Shown here one piece after another: positions 42,603 to 52,459 of a DNA stretch of 64,000 bases; within the stretch, counting starts at the first letter, position 1, and each line of letters begins with the position of its first letter. The DNA lies in contig NC_080539.1 in assembly GCF_028640845.1 (NCBI RefSeq), positions 364,561,016 through 364,625,015 of the forward strand, written 5' to 3'. The notes beneath the pieces were generated by a model, which was not told the origin of the DNA, searched no databases, and worked only from the letters and a program-made list of their open reading frames with translations. The DNA is from Ahaetulla prasina. Taxonomy: Eukaryota; Chordata; Lepidosauria; Squamata; Colubridae. Made by a program: the position numbers and the translations under genes.

Positions 42603-43300
42603 ACAGAATAACAGAGTTGGAAGGGACCTTGGAGGTCTTCTAGTCCAACCCCCTGCTCAAGCAGGAAACCCTATACCATTTCAGACAACTGGTTGTCCAA
42701 TCTCTTCTTAAAAACCTCCAGGGTTGGAGCGCCCACAGCTTCTGGAGGCAAGCCATCCTGCTAATTTATTGTTCTAATTCTCAGGGAATTTCTCCTCCAT
42801 TCTAGGTCGGTTCTCTCCTTGATTCCTTTCCATGCATTGCTTCTTGTTCTGCCTTCAAATGTTTTGCAGAAGAGGTTGTCCCCTTCTTCCTCGTGGCGGC
42901 TCCTCAAATATTGGAAGACCGCTGTCATATCGCCCAGGGGTGAAATCCAGCCAGTTCTATACGGCTCGGGCTCCGCTTACCCGCGTGGACGTCATGATGT
43001 TGCTTTTTTGTGACTTTTTAAGCCTCTGCGCATGCGCAGATGACGTCGTGCACACATTGGCGAACTGGTAGGGAAGATATGTGAATTTCACCCCTGATGT
43101 CACCCCTAGTCATTCATTTCATTATAGACATACCCAGTCCCTGCAATCATTCTTCATATGTGTTTTAGCTCCAGTCCCCTAATCGTCTTTGTTGCTCTTT
43201 TCTACACTTTTTTTAGAGTCTCCACATTTTTTTTTTATATTATGGCAACCAAAACTGGATGCAGTATTCCAAGTGTGGTCACACTCCACAAATAGGATGT
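42603..43300 (-). mobile_element. CR1 3' end split by hAT MITE
   Basis: Pieces 42,603-42,934 and 43,097-43,300 give the usual reverse CR1 end, through CAGTCCCTGCAATCATTC and GTTGCTCTTTTCTACAC into RT-tail codons (TGGATGCAGTATTCCAAGTG). Confidence 0.85.
42935..43096. mobile_element. hAT MITE inside CR1
   Basis: Starts CAGGGGTGAAATCC and ends GTGAATTTCACCCCTG. The flanks ATATCGCC and ATGTCACC match at 6 of 8, with transitions. Confidence 0.82.
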
Positions 43301-43496
43301 GGTACACTCCAGATCCCCTCCCACCCCTTAAATACTGTTATGTCATGAGATCTTGGAGGCACCTTCTCTGTAGCTACCTCAGTCCTTTGGAACAGCCTAC
43401 CACTTGAGATCCAGAAAGTCTCTACTTTTTTAGGGTTTTTTTTAGTTTTCTGAAAGAACATGGAGACCGGGATCTTCTCTGAAACATTGAGCTATG

Positions 43497-43870
43497 TCAG
43501 TGATGGCAAACCTATGACACATGTTTCTCATGCCCAAGGCAGGAGTAAAATTCACCATCTCCTGGTGATTGGCCCAAAGTCACCCAGCTGGTTTTCATTT
43601 TATTATTTATTTATTCATTCATTCATTTGTATCCTGCCTTTATTAGCTGTACAAACAACTCAAGGCAGTGAACATGTCCACACACCTTCCTCTTCCTCTT
43701 TTCCCCACAACAACAACCCTGTGATGTGGGTTGGACAGAAGGATTGGCCCAAAAGCTGGCCATCATAGCTAAAACTGGACTTGAACTCACTTCATACCCA
43801 AGGCAGGACTAGAACCCACAATCTCCTGGTTTCTAACCTGATGCCTTAACCTCTAGACCAGACCGGCTCT
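43497..43870 (-). mobile_element. MITE end (CAGTGATGGC) followed by reverse SINE pieces
   Basis: TCAGTGATGGCAAACCTATG at 43,498 is the left end of the family at 23,754. From 43,540 on, SINE bodies in reverse (GATTGGCCCAAAGTCACCC, GGACTAGAACCCAC) occur twice. Confidence 0.55.
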
Positions 43871-43891
43871 CTGTGTTTACTGATTTGCATT

Positions 43892-44284
43892 GTACAGATA
43901 GTCCTCGACTTAAAACTTCAATTGCGCCAAAATTTCTGTTGTTAAGTGAGACATTCATTAAGTGAGCTTTGCCCCATCTTACGACCTCTCTTGCCACCGT
44001 TGTTAAGTGAATCACTGCAGTTGGTAACCCGGTTGTTAAGGGAATCTGGCTTTCCCCATTGGCTTTGCTCGTCAGAACGTCACAAAAGGGGACCACGTGA
44101 CCTTGGGACACAGCACCGGTCATAAATATGAACCCGTTGCCAAGGATCTGAATCTTGATCACATGATCGTGGCTGATGCTGCGAAGGTCGTAACTGTGAA
44201 AAACGGTCGTAAGTCCCTTTTTTCAATGCCGTTGTAACTTTGAACAGTCACTAAATAAACTGTTGTAAGTTGAGGACTACCTGT
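43892..44284. mobile_element. Pogo/Tigger-like MITE with TA flanks
   Basis: Starts CAGATAGTCCTCGACTTA after TGTA and ends TGAGGACTACCTG before TATT. TA lies on both sides, the expected mariner-type duplication. Confidence 0.78.
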
Positions 44285-44330
44285 ATTCCTTAATTTGGCT
44301 AGTGAATTGTAGGGAGCAGCCAGGGTTCAG

Positions 44331-44758
44331 CCGGTTGGGACTGGTCCGGGAGAACCGGATGCTAATTTTACATCTGGTTCGCCGAACCAGTAGTTGCAAG
44401 GACTGGCTAGCCCCACCCACCCCACCCCACCTTTCTCGGGAGTCTCCACGCAACCCATTTTGGATTCCAGGTAAGTGCAGCGCCCATGCAGAGGCTCTGG
44501 GAAGGCGAAAAATGGGCCTCCCCGAAGTTTTGGAAGTCCAAAAACAGTCCCATTTCTGGCCTCCAGAGGGCCCCCGGAGCCTGGGGAGGGTCGTTTTCTC
44601 TCACCCAGAGGCTCAAGGAAAGCCTCCAGAGCCTGGGGAGGGCAGAAACGTGTCCCCCCACCATGCTGGAGGCCAAGTAGGCCATGCCCCCATGGCCACG
44701 ACCCCCCCAGCAGCTGGGCAGAGAACCGGTTGCTAAATTTTTTTCAATCCCACCCCTG
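44331..44758. mobile_element. hAT MITE (diverged left end)
   Basis: Contains GGGAGAACCGGATGC and CCGAACCAGTAGTTGC, ending TTCAATCCCACCCCTG. Its interior is GC-rich and open in several frames, but I see no known domain. Confidence 0.7.
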
Positions 44759-45129
44759 GGAACGTTATGCTAGGAGGCCAAATGAAGGAGATGCTTTGGG
44801 GTCTGGGCTGAGGCCGGCGTTGAATTGCACTCAGTTGCTTGTCCCCCTCTTGTCTGCTTGACATAGAATAACTATTCCAGTCCTCTGACCCAGATTGGCA
44901 CCTCTCTGCCCTCCTCCTCTACTGGATTCTCATTATATCTAGCCAAGCACTTTGCTGTGATGAGTGACATTGCAGCTGAGTAGGTTGTTTTGCCCTGCCT
45001 CAATTGGCCCTCTCTTGCTCAAAGGCCTTTTCTGATTTTTGCAAATGCTGGGGGAGCAAACAACGCGAGCGCAAGTGCTCTGCCAGTGTATGCCAGTGTG
45101 TCCCCTCTTTGCCTCAATGAAAAGCACAA

Positions 45130-45480
45130 CATGCTTGAAATTAAAATTTAAAATGATATTGGGGATGCTCGACTGCCATTTCAGAAAGAAAAGGAGAGAG
45201 GAGTAGAAGGAGGGAAGAAAGTAGGTAGGAAAGAGTAGAGAAGGAGGAGGGGAATAAGAAGGTTAGACAGGGTGGAAGAAGGGAGGAGTGGAGAAGGAGG
45301 AGAGGAAGTAGTAAAGTGAAGGAGATGAAGGATGTGAAAGTAGTAGAGGGTAGAGAGGGAGGTTGTGAAGAAAGGAAGTGGCAATCGGGCAGGCCTGAAT
45401 CAGCAATAAATAAAAATTAATGATTAATGATGGATAATAGTTTGTACATAAATATGATGTTGGAAAATGGAAATATTTTT
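45130..45480 (+). mobile_element. L1-like 3' end, truncated
   Basis: GCTTGAAATTAAAATTTAAA then a GGAGGGAAGAAAGTAGG-rich purine tract and AATGATTAATGATGGATAAT, ending ATATGATGTTGGAAAATGG. The same 3' sequence lies at 56,850-57,195. Confidence 0.65.
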
Positions 45481-45624
45481 TGCTTCCACCGTATCAAGTG
45501 GCCTTTCACAAGCCCAATTCCCACCGCAAAGCCCTGTGAAACAGCCATGGCAACCATTTTGGAGAGTTAACCGTGGTGGTCGCCCTGGAATTCGTTGCAA
45601 ATAGTCCTCGATTTACCACTAGAG

Positions 45625-46020
45625 ATTAACAGATTAACAAAATTGGAAGGTACCTTGTAGGTCATCTAGTCCAACCCCCTGCCCAAGCAAAAACCCTACA
45701 CCATCCCTGACAAATGGCAGTCCAATCTCCCCTTGAAAGCCTCCAGTGATGAAGCTCCTACAACTTCCAAAGGCAACTTCTGTTCCATGGGTTGATTGTT
45801 CTCCTTATTTCTAGGTTGAATCTCTCCTTGATCAGTTTCCATCCATCGTTCCTTGTCTGGCCTTCAGGTGCCTTGGAAAATAGCTTGACCCCCTTCCTCT
45901 CTGTGGCAGCCCCTCAATTATTGGAACACTGCTATCATGTCTCCCCTGGTCCTTCTCTTCCCTAGAGTAGCCATGCCCAGTTCCTGTAACCGTTCTTCAT
46001 ATGTTTAAGTCTCCAGTCTT
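45625..46020 (-). mobile_element. CR1 3' end
   Basis: AACAAAATTGGAAGGTACC, GTCCAACCCCCTGCCC, TTCCATCCATCGTTCCTTG and CCGTTCTTCATATGTTTAAG, in the reverse orientation. Confidence 0.85.
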
Positions 46021-46270
46021 ATTATTTTGGGGTGCATGGAGCAAGACAGGGCTCTTCTTGCCGTCTTACCTGATTTCCAGCTCTGTCTCCCTAACCCTAA
46101 CCAGAAGACATGGCGGGGACTGGCTGCGCATGCGTTTAAATATTTTCAAGGAGAGCTGATTTTTGGGTGGTGCTTATTTTCTGGGGGGGGAGGGCTTATT
46201 TTAGCACACATGCTCAAAAGCCTGATTGGGCTTATTATCAGGGGCTGTCTTATTTTCGGGGAAACAGGGT
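46020..46270. mobile_element. Dispersed repeat with CTTATTTTCGGGGAAACAGG end
   Basis: Second copy of the repeat at 34,689-34,876. It contains GGGCTTATTTTAGCAC and GCTGTCTTATTTTCGG. Confidence 0.5.
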
Positions 46271-46589
46271 AGTACCTTAACCATTACACCAAATTCTAGA
46301 TTTTTCCTACAATTTACGGGACTAGAACTCACAGCCTCCCAGTTTCTAGCCTTGTGCTTTAACCACTGGATCCAACTGGCTGTGCAGTACCTTCTTCCAG
46401 CATCGCACACAGTTGTAGAAATCCAGTGGGGGAAAAAAAATCATTTTAGTTAAAGCATTCCAGACAGGGGCTAGATGGGGCTACGTCTGCCCTGATTCAC
46501 ATTTTGCCCTTCCAATCTGAATCCCTCCAGAGTTGTGCAACTTCTGGGCAGAAGCTGTAATTTGTAATTCCTGATGCACCAGTAAGACA

Positions 46590-46958
46590 CAGTCAAGCTA
46601 TTCTCCAAAGCACCTGAGGGTAGAACAAGAAGCAATGGGTGGAAACTAATCAAGGACAGAAGCAACTTAGAACTAAAGAGAAATTTCCTGACAGTTAGAA
46701 CAATCAATAAGTGGAACATCTTGCCTCCAGAAGTTATAAATGCTCCAACACTGGAAATTTTTAAGAAAATGTTGGATAGCCATTTATCTGAAATGGTGTA
46801 GGGTTTCCTGCCTGTGCAGGGGGTTGGACTAGAAGACCTCCAAGGTCCCTTCCAATTCTGTTGTTATGTTATGTTATGTTATGTTATGTTATGTTATGTT
46901 ATGTTATGTTATGTTATGTTATGTTATGTTATGTTATGTTATGTTATGTTATTTAGGG
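46590..46958 (+). mobile_element. CR1 3' end with long (ATGTT)n tail
   Basis: AAGCACCTGAGGGTAGAAC to CCAATTCTGTTGTTATG, then an 18-unit ATGTT run (46,863-46,952). Confidence 0.92.
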
Positions 46959-46992
46959 CTGGGGAGATCATTTTATGCAGATTCAAAGGTGC

Positions 46993-47501
46993 TGTCAGGC
47001 TGCCTCTGATTATAACTAGGAAAGAATACACCTTGACTTCATTTGCAAATAAAGAAAAGTACTTTTACTAATTACATCTGGATAGCAGCAGGGTTTAAAT
47101 TGAATCTGAGACAGAATATGGCTGACAATCTGTATCACCCTATTCCTCCCTCCTCTTTCCCAAAAGGTCAACAGGTCTGGTCCAATGCCAGCTCCTTCCC
47201 GGGGTCCCGTGGTAATCTTCTTCCGCAGGTCTCTGATTGTCAATCAAATCAGGAATGCAATGTCCGTTAGCGTTCGCGCCCAAACGTTCCTGTTGAATTC
47301 AAAACATTAATCTCCCCTCCCACCTTAATTATGTCAGACCGACACTCTTAAAGGCACCTCTCTTCTTAACTTGAATCCAATAACTATTTACATTAGAAAT
47401 ACAATCCCATTCTATCTAACAACTGAAATACAATCCCATTCTATCTAACAACTGAATATAAGGAGTACAAAGAGATACGAAGTTTGGAGTGGAGGCTGAC
47501 A
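46993..47501. mobile_element. Solo LTR, 509 bp, perfect 5-bp TSD
   Basis: Starts TGTCAGGCTGCC and ends GGAGGCTGACA. GGTGC flanks both sides (46,988-46,992 and 47,502-47,506). Two copies of AATACAATCCCATTCTATC (47,398 and 47,427) are in tandem. Orientation and superfamily cannot be told, and no internal genes are present. Confidence 0.85.
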
Positions 47502-47851
47502 GGTGCTTTACTATTTCCATGAAGCAGGTCATTCCATCCTAACAATCTAGGGCAGACAGGGGCATTTTACAGACCATGGGCCACTTCCCACAGGCTGTTC
47601 CTATCCAGCCTGTGGCAGCGTTGGTGCCAGCAATGGCAAAGTTGGCAGGCAGCGGAGTGGTGTCGGCAAGGACGTGGGGCAGCCCTCCACAACACTCCTG
47701 GTTTCTCATGTGGCCCACTCAGGGTACTAATTGCTCACCCCTGATCTAGGGAGTAAAGCATAAATCCTGACTTTTGCAATGTAGTCTTAACGTTCCTATC
47801 GGAGTTAAGTATGTAATCATTGCTCTCATGACACACACATGCATTTTGCAA

Positions 47852-48226
47852 TACAGGTAGTCCTCGACTTACAACAGTTCTTTTAGTGACCGTTTGACAG
47901 CCCTGAAAAAAATGGACTGATGACCATTATGACTTACGACCGTTTTCCACACTTACGACCACTGCAGCGGCCCCATAGTTACGTGATCAAAATTCAGATG
48001 CTCGGCAATTGACTCGTATTTATAACGACTGGAGGGGATCCCCTTTTGTGACCTTCCTACAAGCCAAGTCAACGGGGAAGCCAGGTTCGCTTTACAACTT
48101 GTGATTCACTTAACATCCGTGGCAAGAAAGATCGTAAAATGGGGCAAAAGTCACTTAACAAATGCCTCATTATAGCGATAGAAATCTTGGGCTCCATCGT
48201 GGTCGTAAGTCAAGGACTACCGATAC
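47852..48226. mobile_element. Pogo/Tigger-like MITE
   Basis: Starts CAGGTAGTCCTCGACTTAC after TA and ends GTAAGTCAAGGACTACCGATA. Confidence 0.75.
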
Positions 48227-48229
48227 TCA

Positions 48230-48795
48230 CAGCTCTGTGGTCCAAAGGAAGAAATACAGGGGATTTTTGGGGTCTCTGGCGGGTAAGGAAACTGTGGGGA
48301 AGCCTTTTGTATATTTAGCAGAGGAGGGGGAATCTATGGAGCCGTGTTAGGTCGTCTGGGCTGCGTGAAAGAGGACATGCTCTGCTCTGTAACCACATTA
48401 AGAACAAGAGAACAAATCCAGCTAATCAATACCCGGAATGTATTTTCCGCAAAAGTGCATTACAACGAGCTTTGCAAAGTACAAGTTAGACCCTTTAGGA
48501 CGGCTGTGTCAAAAGCCCCGTTTCGAATCGTAACGAGTGACAGTCCCAAGGGTTTAGCTGTTCAAAGCCTTTGTAGTTAGTGGGGGGGGAAATTGTGACA
48601 TCCACAAAATGCTTTTGGGGGAACAGGATTCAGTTAGCTGCAAGTGTCGTTTGACACAGTGGGGAGCCTTGAATAGCGCAGCCCTTCCAGCATAGCACAC
48701 ATTATGCCAACTGCCAATTTTTTTCTCTCCTCTCCTCTCCAGCTCTGGAAAGGAAGGGTGGTCCCTCTGTTCCTTCCTGCACCTGGGGGAGACGT
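48230..48795. other. Intron sequence, nothing recognised
   Basis: No exon, RNA or known repeat seen. Moderately GC-rich. Confidence 0.3.
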
Positions 48796-48799
48796 TGCA

Positions 48800-49560
48800 A
48801 CTCAACTTGTTGCAACCATTTATATGGTCACTGTTCAGGGTTACAACGGCACAGAAAAAAGTGACTTATGACCCCTATTCACAGTTATACCCATTGCAGC
48901 AACTCCATGGTCACATGATCAAAATTGAGGACTCTTAGGTAAAAGTAAAGGATCCCCTCGCACATATGTGCTAGTTGCTCCCGACTCTAGGGAGCAGTGC
49001 TCATCTCAGTTTCAAAGCCGAAGAGCCAGCACTGTCCGAAGACGTCTCCGTGGTCATGTGGCCGGCATGACTAAACGCCAAAAGTGCACGGAATGCTGTT
49101 ACTTTCCCGCTAAAGGTGGTCCCTATTTTTTTACTTGCATTTTTTACCTGCTTTCGAACTGCTAGGTTGGCAGAAGCTGGGATAAGTAACGGGCGCTCAC
49201 CCTGTTACGCAGCACTAGGGATTTGAACCGCTGAACTGCCAACCTTTTGATCAACAAGCTCAGTGTCCTAGCCACTAAGCTACCGCGTTCCTGCATGGGG
49301 ACTCTTAACAACCATATATTTTCAATAGTTGCAGTATCCTGGGGTCACATGATCACATTTTACAACAGTTTTACAAAAAATTGCCATTTACTTCCATTTT
49401 TTTGGCAGAATGTACTCAGAGCGAATCATTGGTTCCCTTAAGAATCGCAGTGTTCACTTAACAATGACAGCTGCTTTGCTATCGTAGTGTCTGCTTAATA
49501 ACTGCTGTGAAAACGGTTGTATATTTTACAACCATCAGGACTTACGGTTGTGATGGACAG
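48800..49560. mobile_element. Pogo/Tigger-like MITE split by Sauria SINE
   Basis: Pieces 48,800-48,935 and 49,294-49,560 read as one diverged element (GTTACAACGGCACAG, GTCACATGATC, then GCTTAATAACTGCTG). Confidence 0.6.
48935..49293 (-). mobile_element. Sauria-type SINE
   Basis: Same layout as 18,765-19,123: GTAAAAGTAAAGGATCCCC at the tail side and GATTTGAACCGCTGAAC in the B-box region. Confidence 0.8.
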
Positions 49561-49564
49561 GCTC

Positions 49565-49990
49565 CGTTATAGTCGACTGTTGGGGAATTTAGTCTTTGGT
49601 ATTCTTATTCAAAAGGATCACATAACAGGGATCAGAAAAGACTCCTGCTTGCCTAAGATCAGAGCATGGTAAGTTGTATTTTTGATCTATCTACTAGGAT
49701 CACCAGGTATCTCAAGGGCTTAGTGGCAGGACCTTAGCTTTGCATGCTAATCAGTTCCATCCTGAAACTCACCAATTTAAAATAACAGAAACAATCCAGG
49801 ACCATTGTCGTAAAAGGGCCTCCATTCCTGAATTCAGGCATTCTCCTGATCTTGGGTGGGCCTTCAACTTCCAGAATCTCACTAGCTAGCATGGCTGTGC
49901 CTGGGATTTTTGTGAGTTGGAACTCTATTCATTTTTTCCCCACCTCAAGCACAAAGTCCAGAAGTGGTTTCCAAGTGAAGTGAAAACAAA
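49565..49990. other. Intron sequence, nothing recognised
   Basis: No exon or known repeat, apart from a weak hairpin-MITE-like CTTCAACTTCCAGAATC near 49,862. Confidence 0.3.
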
Positions 49991-49992
49991 GT

Positions 49993-50622
49993 TACTGTAC
50001 TTTTCAGACTATAAGACGCACCTAAATTTAGAAGAGGAAAACAACAACAAAAAAGTTTTTGGCCTCCCTTTTTTTCAGGCCTTTTTTCGGCCCTTTTCCA
50101 ACCTTTTTTTGGCCTGTTTTTGAGGCTTTTTTCAGTCCATTTTTCTAGGCTTTTTTCGGTTTATTTTTGAGGCTTTTTTCGGCCTGTTTTTGAGGCTTTG
50201 TTTGACCTGTTTTTGGGCTTTTTTCAGCTGTTTTTTTCCAAAAAATGGGCTGAAAAAAGCCTCAAAAACAGGCGCAAAAAGCCTCAAAAACGAGCCGAAA
50301 AAAGCCTTGAAAACGGGCCAAAAACAGCCTAGAAAACGGGCTAAAAAAAGCCTAAAAACAGGTTGAAAAAAGCCTAGAAAATGGGCCAAAAAAAGTCTTG
50401 AAAATGGACCAAAAAAAAAAAGGCCTGAAAAAGGCATAAAAAACAGAGCATGCAGAGGACAAAAAGTGACCAGCAGGTGGCCGGGGCTTCGGCAATATTC
50501 AATCTATAAGCTGCACAGACATTTTCACCCCCTTTTGGGAGACAAAAAAGTCTCCCAAAAGGACTAAATTGACTGCCCTAATCAAAGAAAATAATATAGT
50601 TACTGTATTTTTTAGACTATCT
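49993..50622. mobile_element. MITE (GACTATAAGACGCACC type) with fold-back minisatellite
   Basis: Starts TTACTGTACTTTTCAGACTA then TAAGACGCACC and ends at GACTATCTGAAAAATACAG. The middle (50,060-50,440) is a degenerate repeat of GGCTTTTTTCGGCCTG-like units that reverses to its complement near 50,240, so the block folds back. Confidence 0.65.
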
Positions 50623-50673
50623 GAAAAATACAGTAACTATATTATTTTCTTTGATTAGGGCAGTCAATTTAGT
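50531..50673. repeat. Two adjacent perfect or near-perfect hairpins
   Basis: 50,531-50,562: 12-bp perfect arms (CCTTTTGGGAGA/TCTCCCAAAAGG). 50,563-50,673: arms of about 50 bp with one mismatch around a loop of under 12 bases (GACTATCT region). The hairpins end about 200 bp from the donor of the NCAN CS exon. Confidence 0.93.
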
Positions 50674-50870
50674 CATCTCTGCTAATTCCAAAAATGAAAC
50701 TCTGACTTTGAATGAAACCCTTCCTGTGGCTACGTAAAGGATGGGACCTCCTAAGAACTTCTACACCAGAAATACCAGAGCTGATGTATGTCTGGTGGGC
50801 TATCTGTCTTCACATCACATCTTCTTCCCTCCCCACAAAGACACACTTACAAAGGGGGTGGGATTCTTAC

Positions 50871-52223
50871 CAAGCAAGCTGTCATTCATTTCCTGGGCCC
50901 ACACCAGACGGGGGATTCCTTTGAGCGCTGATGCATCTTCTTTCTCTTCTCCGCTCCCACTGTCAGTCTCCATTGGGAGAAAGTCTCCAGGGACAGAAGG
51001 GATGTACCCTTCCTGGTCCATCTTGGCTTCCACTTCTCTCTCGGTGGGATAGATGGAAAGTTGTGAGCTTGGAACCACAAGTGAGTTCTCAAAGACAGCT
51101 GGCTGCGGTATGTGTATAAATTCCGAGGTGCCGTGGAGTATGAATGGAGTCCTCACCTCAGGCAAACTTACGGCGGTGGTCTCCTCTCCATCCTTGGCCT
51201 CATCTGGAAGGGATTGAGCAGAAGAAAAGAAGACGGTGTGATTGTGAGCAGGAGGTCCTGCAGTGGCACCATCTGGCCAATGGTAGTCACCATTGTCTTC
51301 CTCCGAGCTTTCGTGATGACTTTGCTCGACCGTGCTGGATTCAAGGTGGCTCTCCGTGCTTTGAGTAGCCTGTTCCCAGCTACTTTGTGCCTCAGAAAGA
51401 TCTAGGACTTCAGTGAAAGTGGAACCATCTGGAGGCCCCAGGATTGCTTTGTTTGTTCTGGCGGTCTCCATACTATCTTGATTCCCTTTCTCAGGGAAGA
51501 ACTGAGCTTCCTGCAAATACACATTTCCTGGTGTTGGGGTGATGATGTCTTTTGGGGAGAGTGTCACAGCTTCTTGTCCCCTCAATTCAGATGCTTCTTC
51601 TGAAGGTTGGGGGCCCTGTTTCAAGGTGGCGTCTTTTCCTGCGATATTGAGGAGGCTCATTGTCTCCTCTTGGTTAACAAAATGCAGAGTTTCTGGCTCC
51701 ATTTCTCTTTCAGCATCTTCTGGGAAGTTTTGGTGGCCCTCAAAAACAGGTCCTGGAAGCTCTTCGCCAAAGCTCACGGTTTTGACGTGGCTTTCTCGGG
51801 AGCTGTAATCATATTCTCCACTTGACTCATCAGGGTGTGGCTTGTTCTTCTGGTAGTCAGAGGACAGAAGGGATTCTGCTGGGGTAACCACCTGTCCATG
51901 GCCAGAAAAGTCATCATCATGGTCTCCACCTTGGCTCATCCCTTGAAGATAGTTGCTTCGCATGCTGGTCCCCATGGAAGCAACTTCAGGATCATATCCT
52001 GTAGTCACAGCCATTTTCTGCAGATCAAGTAGAACATTAGCCGAGACCGGCAATGATATGGGAACGTGCTCAGTGTATACGCCCTTCTCCTGGTTGCTTG
52101 GCCCAGAAATGGTCCAATATCCTTGGTTGGTTCTTTCAGCACTTGTGTTTTCCAAAGAATGAGGTGTTGATGCAGGAGAAAAGGTGGTTTCCTTGGCGCC
52201 TCGATTCTCAAGTAACGGTAACC
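50871..52223 (-). CDS. NCAN: NCAN central chondroitin-sulfate attachment exon
   Basis: This 1,353-bp exon opens after a TTTCTCCAG acceptor (phase 1) and ends at a GTAAGAA donor (phase 1), giving 450 whole codons without a stop. The protein is low-complexity, rich in Ser, Thr, Glu and Pro, and nearly free of Cys, as expected for the mucin-like extended centre of a lectican. Likely glycosaminoglycan sites are SGHG at exon residues 106-109 after an acidic run (DDDF), SG at 134-135 (ESSGE), and SGSG at 421-424 (TDSGSGEE). N-glycosylation sequons occur at N25, N327 and N446. The reading frame also continues upstream through the acceptor, so the start is set by the splice site rather than by a Met. 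Mammalian neurocan has a longer central region, so part of it may lie in an exon outside the window or the region may be shorter in this lineage. Confidence 0.93.
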
Positions 52224-52459
52224 CTGGAGAAATATGCACAAGATTAAAACATATGCATATATTAGGAGTGTACAGTGCTTCCAATTTAATGCTCAAAAAT
52301 GTTTCAGAACATGCAGGGGTGTGAGTACAGCATCTGTCACTAACTTCTTATTGTAAGCCCTGTCTTTTCCTGGGATCACACACCCAGGACAGCTTCAAAT
52401 CTTAGGAGAAGATGCAGCTGCTTTAAAGAGTTGCAGACAGATGTTGGGTTCATATCCCC
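52224..52459. other. Intron next to the CS exon
   Basis: Contains the polypyrimidine tract and acceptor of the CS exon on the minus strand. Otherwise unique. Confidence 0.4.

Larger units (their letters stand above)
8034..52223 (-). other. NCAN: Neurocan gene, 3' part (9 exons, one of them duplicated)
   Basis: Neurocan is a secreted lectican, a chondroitin sulfate proteoglycan of brain extracellular matrix that binds hyaluronan N-terminally and tenascins and adhesion molecules through its C-terminal EGF, lectin and sushi modules. Seen here: on the minus strand, a Ser/Glu-rich CS-attachment exon, EGF1, EGF2 (two copies), three C-type lectin exons of 159, 83 and 145 bp, a 183-bp sushi exon and a basic His-rich final exon. 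Exon sizes and the phase pattern match lecticans. The C-terminal Arg/His-rich tail and the close fit of the EGF2 and lectin exons to mammalian neurocan separate it from brevican, versican and aggrecan. Introns, 5' to 3', are about 9.65, 3.29, 1.60 (between EGF2 copies), 7.34, 3.45, 2.66, 11.6 and 2.2 kb. Signal peptide, Ig and link exons are not in the window. Confidence 0.96.

Noticed and set aside
44302..44861. Open frames of 128-144 codons around 44.3-44.9 kb
   Set aside because: They lie in the GC-rich interior of a hAT MITE and show no known domain or conservation clue.
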